Shown: positions 1 to 4,753 of the stretch, piece after piece
How the letters are laid out: each line of letters starts with the position of its first letter
Numbering within the stretch: the first letter of the stretch is position 1
Assembly (NCBI GenBank): GCA_020723225.1
Contig: DYJG01000061.1
Coordinates: 1-9,526 of the forward strand
Source: Desulfobacca acetoxidans
Lineage (GTDB): Bacteria > Desulfobacterota > Desulfobaccia > Desulfobaccales > 0-14-0-80-60-11
Direction: 5' to 3'
DNA: 9,526 nt
Program-made: the position numbers and the translations under genes
The notes under the pieces: model-generated
What the model was told of the DNA's origin: nothing
Seen by the model: only the letters and a program-made list of their open reading frames with translations
Databases searched by the model: none

Positions 1-167
1 ATGCGGTAGGCCACCACAAAGGCGTCGAACGCGAAGCCGGCCCCGAAGAGCGCGGCAAAGACCTGCTCCCGCACCAGGCCCAGGATCCGGGAAGCAAAGA
101 CCGCGATACTCACCGCGCCCGCGGCCCGGGCGATTTTTCCAGTTTGGGTGGGGGTGGATTGGCTCAA
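1..167 (-). CDS. murJ: Lipid II flippase MurJ (MviN family), N-terminal fragment
   Basis: This is the 5' end of a minus-strand gene that continues beyond base 1; 55 complete codons are visible. The translation contains KIARAAGAVSIAVFASRILG, followed by LVREQVFAALFGAGFAFDAF and VVAYRI. This is the hallmark N-terminus of MurJ, which flips the peptidoglycan precursor lipid II across the inner membrane. The frame is open only back to a stop at 198-200 and has no ATG. The TTG at 165-167 is the best start because it gives the usual short polar leader before the first membrane helix. A GTG at 111-113 would cut into that helix. No Shine-Dalgarno sequence is visible: the expected position is occupied by a heptanucleotide repeat. 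The family call is secure; the exact start is not. Confidence 0.85.
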   Translation of the reverse strand, partial: MSQSTPTQTGKIARAAGAVSIAVFASRILGLVREQVFAALFGAGFAFDAFVVAYR

Positions 168-170
168 AAG

Positions 171-198
171 CGGTTTTCGGTTTTCGGTTTTCGGTTTT
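171..198. repeat. Heptanucleotide tandem repeat (CGGTTTT)4
   Basis: Four perfect head-to-tail copies of CGGTTTT start 3 bases upstream of the proposed murJ TTG codon. On the murJ strand the unit reads AAAACCG. The same 7-base periodicity recurs at 4634-4668 and 7010-7041, always T-rich on the plus strand. It resembles the short tandemly repeated heptanucleotides (STRR) known from cyanobacterial intergenic DNA, but no function can be read from it. Confidence 0.85.
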
Positions 199-234
199 TA
201 TGCATAGCGACATAAATAATTGCGCATTATTCAT

Positions 235-298
235 CTCTGCGCTCTCTGCGTCTCTGCGAGATAAAAAGGTTTCTCGCAGAGGCGCAGAGGCCGCAGAG
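235..298. repeat. Large imperfect inverted repeat, CTCTGCG-rich
   Basis: Two 27-base arms (235-261 and 272-298) are complementary at 24 of 27 positions around a 10-base A/T-rich loop. Each arm contains three CTCTGCG-type units, so the arms are also internally repetitive. Transcribed, this would form a long GC-rich hairpin. There is no T-run on either side, so it is not a typical intrinsic terminator. It looks like a dispersed intergenic palindrome (REP- or MITE-like). The rest of the 168-457 gap is A/T-rich and holds no recognisable gene or strong promoter. Confidence 0.8.
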
Positions 299-457
299 AA
301 TGCTAAGCGCGCTTAATTAAGTCGTTCAGTATAGTTTCCGGTTTGCTGTTTTAACCATAATAGATCGGACCCGCTTAATCCAGGAACCTTTAAAGAGAAT
401 CATACATTTTTTAGGAAGAGGATTAAATGAAGGGAGGATTTAAGGCAAGGAGAATTT

Positions 458-1027
458 TCAATGCGCGTTGGCGGCCAATTTCTGGTCGGCGGCGGACTGG
501 GCTTTCTTTTTCTTGTTTTTTGGGGTTTTGGCCTGCGGTTTGGCTGCGGCCTTTTCTTTTTTGGCGATGGGAGCTACGGTCTTCAGGGTTTTTCCAGGGC
601 TGCCTGGCTTCTTCAATCTGGACTTGCTTCCGGGCCGGGGAAAGGACGCGTTTTTGCCTTCCTGAAACTGAGACGCCGGGGTCTCTGGATGCAGGGAGGC
701 ATAAACGGGTTGTCCGGCATCGGTCTGGGGTTTGATGGGCAGGATTTCCTGGCTGGGCATAACCTGGCCGGAGCTATAGGAATCGCGCTCCCAACTGGCG
801 GAGATAATGCCCGCAGTACTCAGATTTCCATATTGAGAAGGGAGCCCGATGATGGCAATAAGGATGATAATCCCCACGCCCACCCCGGTGGACCCCACCA
901 GGGTAAGCTGCTTTCTCCGGCGCAGCATTTGGTAAGGTTGGAAGCGCCGGCGATTACGCTTGGTCCAGGCCCTGATAAGGGCGTATGTTCCGTAAGCGCA
1001 GAGGATAAAAGCTAAAGTGGGAAGCAC
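458..1027 (-). CDS. Uncharacterised two-helix membrane protein with Lys/Ala/Pro-rich tail
   Basis: This gene encodes 189 residues and is not a family I recognise. Residues 2-18 (LPTLAFILCAYGTYALI) and about 43-62 (ending GVGIIILIAIIGL) are likely membrane helices. They are separated by a strongly basic loop (RNRRR and RRRK), which predicts that the loop is cytoplasmic and both ends are outside. Residues from about 125 to the end are low-complexity, rich in Lys, Ala and Pro (for example KKEKAAAKPQAK), and probably disordered. The GTG at 1025-1027 is preferred over the TTG at 1028-1030, because GGAG at 1033-1036 lies 5 bases upstream of the GTG and would abut the TTG. A sigma-70-like promoter sits just upstream (1055-1083). 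Overlapping plus-strand frames lack membrane or domain character. The gene is divergent from the regulator at 1223; any link to flagella is conjecture. Confidence 0.7.
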   Translation of the reverse strand: MLPTLAFILCAYGTYALIRAWTKRNRRRFQPYQMLRRRKQLTLVGSTGVGVGIIILIAIIGLPSQYGNLSTAGIISASWERDSYSSGQVMPSQEILPIKPQTDAGQPVYASLHPETPASQFQEGKNASFPRPGSKSRLKKPGSPGKTLKTVAPIAKKEKAAAKPQAKTPKNKKKKAQSAADQKLAANAH

Positions 1028-1054
1028 CAACTCTCCAATTGGCAGGGTTGCTCC

Positions 1055-1083
1055 AGGATAGCAGCATGATTTCCGGAAGTCAA
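1055..1083 (-). promoter_or_regulatory. Sigma-70-type promoter for the two-helix membrane protein gene
   Basis: On the minus strand, TTGACT (1083-1078) and TATCCT (1060-1055) are separated by exactly 17 bases. This gives 5/6 and 4/6 matches to the -35 and -10 consensus. Transcription would begin near 1048, leaving a leader of about 20 bases that contains the GGAG ribosome site at 1033-1036. Confidence 0.6.
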
Positions 1084-1085
1084 CC

Positions 1086-1109
1086 GTCCCCCCAAAATAG
1101 GAGGGGGAC
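1086..1109. other. Small GC hairpin in the divergent control region
   Basis: GTCCCCC (1086-1092) and GGGGGAC (1103-1109) form a 7-bp stem around a 10-base A-rich loop. No T-run follows on either strand, so it is not a convincing terminator. It lies directly upstream of the minus-strand -35 box and could be a protein-binding site or chance. Confidence 0.35.
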
Positions 1110-1120
1110 CTCTCCTTAGC

Positions 1121-1138
1121 TTAAATATCGGTATTTAA
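1121..1138. promoter_or_regulatory. Candidate operator: 7-bp palindrome TTAAATA-N4-TATTTAA
   Basis: TTAAATA at 1121-1127 is a perfect inverted repeat of TATTTAA at 1132-1138, with TCGG between them. It lies about 38 bases upstream of both the plus-strand -35 box (1176) and the minus-strand -35 box (1083). This central position would suit a dimeric regulator, or autoregulation acting on both divergent promoters. No regulator is identified; A/T-rich palindromes also arise by chance. Confidence 0.45.
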
Positions 1139-1175
1139 CTGGAAAACTAAAAAATCGAGAATTCGCGTCATATTA

Positions 1176-1204
1176 TTGACACAAAATATTTTTTGGCGTA
1201 TAAA
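1176..1204 (+). promoter_or_regulatory. Strong sigma-70-type promoter for the first sigma-54 activator
   Basis: A perfect TTGACA (1176-1181), a 17-base spacer (1182-1198) and TATAAA (1199-1204) form a near-consensus housekeeping promoter. An A/T-rich stretch upstream (about 1139-1175) could act as an UP element. The start of transcription should be near 1211, just before the ATG at 1223. This rules out the in-frame TTG at 1193 as the start of the gene. Confidence 0.8.
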
Positions 1205-1222
1205 TTGACGGGGGTGCTAGAT

Positions 1223-2641
1223 ATGGAACAGGGCAACGCCAATATTCTGGTCATCGATGACGTGCTGTCGGTGCGACAAAGCCTTCAGGAAATTCTCGGC
1301 GCCGAAGGCTATGAAGTGGAGACTGCGGCCGACGGGGAGAGCGGCCTGCAACGGGTCAAGGATCAGCCCTTCGACCTGGTTTTGACCGACCTGGCCTTAC
1401 CCGGACTGGGGGGCATGGATATCCTCAAATACCTGGTGCGCCATCAGCCCGAATGTTCCTGCATCATCATTACCGGCTACGGCACCATCCAGAATTCCGT
1501 GGCCGCCATGCGCCTGGGGGCCTTCGATTACCTCTGCAAGCCGGTGGACCCCCAGGAACTGCGGTTGGTGGTCTCCCGGGCCCTGGAGCACCGCCGCCTG
1601 AAACGGGAAAACCTGCAACTCAAGAAGCAGCTCCATAAACGCTACGGCTTCGCCAACATCGTGGGCAACAGCGACGCCATCACCCAGGTCTTCGAACTCA
1701 TCAAAAAGGTGGCGGATACCGACAGCACCGTCCTGGTCCTGGGAGAGTCGGGCACCGGCAAGGAATTGATCAACCGGGCCATCCACTACAACAGCCTGCG
1801 GCGGGAAGGGCCGCTAATCCCGGTGAACTGCGCGGCCATCCCGGAAGAGCTGCTGGAGAGCGAACTCTTCGGCCACGAGCGGGGGGCCTTTACGCACGCG
1901 GTGCGCACCCGCATCGGCCGCTTCGAACAGGCGTCCGGGGGCACCATCTTTCTGGATGAGATTGCGGACATGAGCCCCAGCCTCCAGGTAAAGATCCTCC
2001 GGGTCCTCCAGGACCGCTCCTTTGAACGAATCGGCGGGGTTAAGACCATTAAGGTGGATATCCGGGTGATCGCGGCCACCAACCAGGATCTGGAAGAGAT
2101 GGTGCGCCGGGGCCGCTTCCGGGAAGACCTCTATTACCGCCTCAACGTCATCCCCATCCGGGTCCCCCCCTTAAGGGAGCGGGTGGCGGATATTCCTTTG
2201 CTGGTGCAGCATTTCCTGCATGAATTCAGCAGGAAAAAGAAGAAGCCCAACAAGCGCCTCAACCCCGAGGCCATGGACCTCCTCTTGAGTTACTCCTGGC
2301 CCGGCAATATCCGGGAACTGGAAAACCTCATGGAGAGGATGGTAATCTTAAGCGAAGGGGATGAAATCCAGGTGACCGAGTTGCCGGAACGGTTCCGCAG
2401 CAAACCTGCCGCGGCCGCGGCCAAGCCCCAGGAAATCCCGGACCATGGCATTCATCTCACCGCGGCGGTGCAGGAGTTTGAGCGGGACCTGATTTTAAAG
2501 GCCCTGGACAAAAGCAATTGGGTGAAAAGCCGGGCGGCCCAACTGCTCAATCTGAACCGCACCACCCTCCTGGAAAAAATGAAGAAACAAAATATTATGT
2601 CAGGAATGAATACTGCCGCTTCTGCTAGAAATTTTCTCTAG
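1223..2641 (+). CDS. Sigma-54-dependent response regulator, NtrC family, FleQ-like HTH
   Basis: This gene encodes 472 residues. Residues 1-120 form a receiver with the full phosphorylation set: D12, D13, phospho-acceptor D56, T84 and K106. A helical charged linker (about 118-141) leads to the AAA+ sigma-54 activation domain: Walker A GESGTGKE (174-181), Walker B LDE (244-246), arginine-finger region FREDLYYRLNV. A Fis-type helix-turn-helix (RAAQLLNLNRTTLLEKMKK) sits near the C-terminus and recalls FleQ-class flagellar master regulators. Such proteins hydrolyse ATP to open sigma-54 promoters. The sigma-54 contact loop reads GAFTHA (221-226) instead of GAFTGA; Phe and Thr are retained. The ATG at 1223 is chosen because it lies just downstream of the promoter, with GGGGG at 1210-1214 as a weak ribosome site. 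No partner kinase is in the window. The flagellar role is inferred from context; the family is certain. Confidence 0.93.
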   Translation: MEQGNANILVIDDVLSVRQSLQEILGAEGYEVETAADGESGLQRVKDQPFDLVLTDLALPGLGGMDILKYLVRHQPECSCIIITGYGTIQNSVAAMRLGAFDYLCKPVDPQELRLVVSRALEHRRLKRENLQLKKQLHKRYGFANIVGNSDAITQVFELIKKVADTDSTVLVLGESGTGKELINRAIHYNSLRREGPLIPVNCAAIPEELLESELFGHERGAFTHAVRTRIGRFEQASGGTIFLDEIADMSPSLQVKILRVLQDRSFERIGGVKTIKVDIRVIAATNQDLEEMVRRGRFREDLYYRLNVIPIRVPPLRERVADIPLLVQHFLHEFSRKKKKPNKRLNPEAMDLLLSYSWPGNIRELENLMERMVILSEGDEIQVTELPERFRSKPAAAAAKPQEIPDHGIHLTAAVQEFERDLILKALDKSNWVKSRAAQLLNLNRTTLLEKMKKQNIMSGMNTAASARNFL

Positions 2642-2673
2642 CGTCAAAATCGTGACAAATTTCTGGCCATTTT

Positions 2674-2707
2674 GACGGCTGCGAGGGGCGCAGCCGTCGT
2701 TTTTTTT
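2674..2707 (+). terminator. Rho-independent terminator after the first sigma-54 activator
   Basis: A perfect 10-bp stem, GACGGCTGCG (2674-2683) with CGCAGCCGTC (2689-2698), and a 5-base loop are followed by G and eight T residues (2700-2707). It lies 32 bases after the regulator's stop codon and should separate that transcript from the sigma-54-driven unit that follows. Confidence 0.93.
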
Positions 2708-2765
2708 GGCATCCGCACAGAGTCCCATTCCGAAATCCTCCAGCTATATCCGGGTTTACAGCTTC

Positions 2766-2781
2766 TGGTATGAGTCTTGCT
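2766..2781 (+). promoter_or_regulatory. Sigma-54 (RpoN) promoter
   Basis: TGGTATGAGTCTTGCT matches the consensus TGGCACG-N4-TTGC(A/T): the -24 GG (2767-2768) and -12 GC (2779-2780) have the required 10 bases between them, and only two of the core consensus bases differ. It is followed by a T-tract. It sits 26 bases upstream of the ATG at 2808 and just after a terminator, which is where the promoter of the next operon should be. It is probably activated by one of the two sigma-54 activators encoded here. Confidence 0.8.
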
Positions 2782-2807
2782 TTTTGTGGCCCAAAAGCGA
2801 GGGAGAA

Positions 2808-3188
2808 ATGTCCGCGAAGCGCGTGAGATTGGGATTCCTGGGAATGGCGGGAGCCGGGTTGCTGCTGGCGGTGTTTGTCCTGGCCATAGGGCAGCTGCCG
2901 GCCGCGGCCCAGGCGGAGCCGCCGGAAGCACCCCCTGCTCCGGGCAGAGTGAGATCCCCTTATCTGATTCTCGACGGAGAATTTTTTGAGGCCATGCAGC
3001 GGATGAGCAAAGCCGGGGAGCGGACTTACGGAGACCGCCAGGAGCCCCTCCTGGAGCAAATCGCGGTGGCCACCCAATACGTGGTGAAGACCAACCTCAC
3101 CCTCATTAAGCAAAATGATCGCATCATCCAACTGCTGGAAGAATTGAACCGGAAACGTCCCGTCCAGGAGAAGCACGGTCATGACTAG
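2808..3188 (+). CDS. Small exported protein of unknown function
   Basis: This gene encodes 126 residues of no recognised family. Basic residues (KRVR) and a hydrophobic stretch (about 8-30) end in AAAQA followed by EPP. This reads as a Sec signal peptide cleaved after A36, though it could stay as a membrane anchor. A short Pro-rich segment follows, then a helical C-terminal part (about 85-115, including LIKQNDRIIQLLEELNRKR) that could form a coiled coil. The ATG at 2808 has GAGG at 2799-2802. An upstream extension in frame would start inside the terminator and pass through the sigma-54 promoter, so it is rejected. The end overlaps the next gene by 8 bases, so the two are likely translationally coupled and may act together in the periplasm. 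Confidence 0.75.
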   Translation: MSAKRVRLGFLGMAGAGLLLAVFVLAIGQLPAAAQAEPPEAPPAPGRVRSPYLILDGEFFEAMQRMSKAGERTYGDRQEPLLEQIAVATQYVVKTNLTLIKQNDRIIQLLEELNRKRPVQEKHGHD

Positions 3189-4629
3189 ATTCCGGGGTTT
3201 CTGGGTCTGGGTTTTTCTCGGCTGCTGGCTGGCCTGCGGATCTACGGCTGCGGCCTGGGCTAAAGAAAAGGCGGACCGGAAGCCGGCGGCCCAGGCGGCG
3301 GCCCAGCCTGAGGAGGAGCCGGAACTCATCCTCGCCAAAAAACCCGTGAAAAAGGCCAAGAAAAGCAAGAAGACCGATCCAGAAAAGCCTGCCGCTCCCG
3401 TCGCCGCGGCCCCGCGGCCCCCGGCGACTGACGACCCGCAAACCTTGCTCACCCGAGCCCGGGAACTGGAGAGCCGCGGGGATGTTGCAGGATGCCTGGA
3501 GACCCTGGCCAAATTCATCAACGTTTATTTCCGGCACCCGGAGCGGGCCGCGGTTTTGCAGAGAATGGCGTTTCTGGCCCAAGACCGGGGCCAGGGGGAC
3601 AAGGCCCTGCAGATCCATGCTTTAACGGCCTTCCTCTATCCCGGCAGCCGGGCCGCGGCAGAGTGCCGGTGGCAGATAGACAACCTGGAATTTTCCCAGA
3701 ACCTCCGGGAAAGAGACCCTTTGGCCGTTTTCAAGGATTATCTGGAAAGCGCAAAATCCCAGGCCCAGGGAGTGGCCCCGGCAAAGCTCAGGGAGCCGCT
3801 GCGGCAGGGCTGGCAGGCAGTGGAGCAGGTGCTGCGGCGGACGTCTCCGTGTCCCCTGCCCGTGGTGGAAGAGGCCCTGGCCCTCTGGGAACTGCACCCG
3901 GAAGGGACCCAGCCTCCGGAGGCGGCCCTGATTTTGGGGGAACTGCTCCTGGAAAACGGGCTCTGCGGCGAGGCCCGGAACTACTTGCAGAAGGCCGGGG
4001 AGCAAGGCAACCCGGCAGTGCGCACCCGGGCCCTGGCGGGTCTGTTGGAAGCGGCCTGGGAATCCAGGGACCTGGGAGAATTTGCCGGGGCCTGGGCCTC
4101 CTGGCGCCGGAACCAGGGCGAAGTTACTCCGGACCTGAAAGCTCGCCTGAATAAATTGCCTTTGCCGGAGGCGCTTTTCTCCAAGGCCCTCGAGACCGGC
4201 CAGGAGCACAAAAAAGTGGAGGATGACGCTCTGGCCGCGTTGCTGGACTGGTGGAGCGGACGGGCGCCGGATGCCTCCCGGCAGGCGGAGATGCTTCGCT
4301 TTTTGCCGCACTTCCTTAACCGTCCCCTGCCCCCGGGGGTGAAGAAACGGCTGCTGCTGCAGATGGCGCAACTCCAGTGGTCCCAGGGGCATTATTCCCA
4401 GGCGGCCCAGGTATATGAGCAATTGTTGCGGGCGGAAACCCAGGGCGAGAACTCGGCGTTCTATCATGACCGCCTGGCTCTGAGCCAGTTGCAGGGGCAG
4501 CGGCCGGAAGCGGCCCAGCAGATTTTCCGGGACCTGGGCCACGAGGGCGATAATTTTTGGCAACTGGTGTCCCGCACCCGGCTGGCGGACATGGAATTGG
4601 GCCGGCTGCAGGCGGAGCCGCCCCAGTGA
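3181..4629 (+). CDS. Exported TPR-like repeat protein
   Basis: This gene encodes 482 residues. The N-terminus (residues 4-27, a Trp/Phe-rich hydrophobic core ending AAAWA) is a signal peptide. WLAC with C19 resembles a lipobox but does not fit it strictly, so it could be a lipoprotein or a soluble periplasmic protein. Residues about 27-80 are Lys/Ala/Pro-rich (for example KKPVKKAKKSKK) and probably disordered. Residues about 83-170 and about 390-475 have the paired-helix pattern of tetratricopeptide repeats (for example LQWSQGHYSQAAQVYEQLL). The middle is also helical and Ala/Leu-rich. TPR proteins scaffold protein complexes; the partner here is unknown, with the 126-residue product of the overlapping upstream gene the first candidate. 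The pair is expressed from the sigma-54 promoter at 2766, next to flagellar genes, so an accessory role in flagellar assembly is plausible but unproven. Confidence 0.8.
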   Translation: MTRFRGFWVWVFLGCWLACGSTAAAWAKEKADRKPAAQAAAQPEEEPELILAKKPVKKAKKSKKTDPEKPAAPVAAAPRPPATDDPQTLLTRARELESRGDVAGCLETLAKFINVYFRHPERAAVLQRMAFLAQDRGQGDKALQIHALTAFLYPGSRAAAECRWQIDNLEFSQNLRERDPLAVFKDYLESAKSQAQGVAPAKLREPLRQGWQAVEQVLRRTSPCPLPVVEEALALWELHPEGTQPPEAALILGELLLENGLCGEARNYLQKAGEQGNPAVRTRALAGLLEAAWESRDLGEFAGAWASWRRNQGEVTPDLKARLNKLPLPEALFSKALETGQEHKKVEDDALAALLDWWSGRAPDASRQAEMLRFLPHFLNRPLPPGVKKRLLLQMAQLQWSQGHYSQAAQVYEQLLRAETQGENSAFYHDRLALSQLQGQRPEAAQQIFRDLGHEGDNFWQLVSRTRLADMELGRLQAEPPQ

Positions 4630-4633
4630 GAAA

Positions 4634-4668
4634 CGTTTTGCGTTTTCCGTTTTTCGTTTTTCGTTTTG
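4634..4668. repeat. Heptanucleotide tandem repeat, five CGTTTTN units
   Basis: Five consecutive 7-base units read CGTTTTG, CGTTTTC, CGTTTTT, CGTTTTT and CGTTTTG. The array begins 4 bases after the stop codon of the TPR-like gene. It is a variant of the CGGTTTT arrays at 171 and 7010 with the same 7-base period and orientation. It has no stem, so it is not a normal terminator. Confidence 0.8.
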
Positions 4669-4689
4669 TATAGAAAGAAACTTAATAAG

Positions 4690-4710
4690 TAGGTTTAAGA
4701 CTTAGGTTTA
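4690..4710. repeat. Short direct repeat TAGGTTTA x2
   Basis: TAGGTTTA occurs at 4690-4697 and 4703-4710, 13 bases apart start to start, in the leader of the second sigma-54 activator gene. It might be a regulator half-site pair or chance. No convincing promoter of any sigma class was found in 4630-4753. Confidence 0.3.
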
Positions 4711-4753
4711 CCGCATTAGAAGGGCAAATTGGCATAACCCAGAGGACCTGCGC

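Noticed and set aside
324..358. Possible minus-strand promoter for murJ (TATACT with a weak -35)
   Set aside because: The -10 is good, but the upstream box matches poorly at any accepted spacing and it would lie far from the gene.
427..1015. Plus-strand reading frames (starting 427, 461 and 468) with ribosome-site-like AGGAAGAGG or AAGGAG upstream
   Set aside because: They lie antisense to the two-helix membrane protein gene. Their composition (Gly/Phe/Leu runs) mirrors the Lys/Ala/Pro tail on the other strand, while the minus-strand frame has membrane helices, a placed ribosome site and a promoter.
1039..1051. Sigma-54-like TTGGCAGGGTTGC
   Set aside because: Only 7 bases separate GG and GC; sigma-54 promoters need 10.
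1086..1109. Terminator for either divergent gene
   Set aside because: It is upstream of both genes and lacks a T-run.
1193..1222. TTG at 1193 as start of the first activator
   Set aside because: It lies within the spacer of the near-consensus promoter, upstream of the expected transcription start. The ATG at 1223 begins directly before the receiver domain.
2706..2807. N-terminal extension of the 126-residue protein from TTG 2706
   Set aside because: It would start inside the terminator T-run and be translated through the sigma-54 promoter; it would also bury the signal peptide.
3492..4154. Long plus-strand frame rich in Gly/Pro/Arg
   Set aside because: It is a shadow of the TPR-like gene in another frame, with low-complexity composition typical of GC-rich out-of-frame translation.
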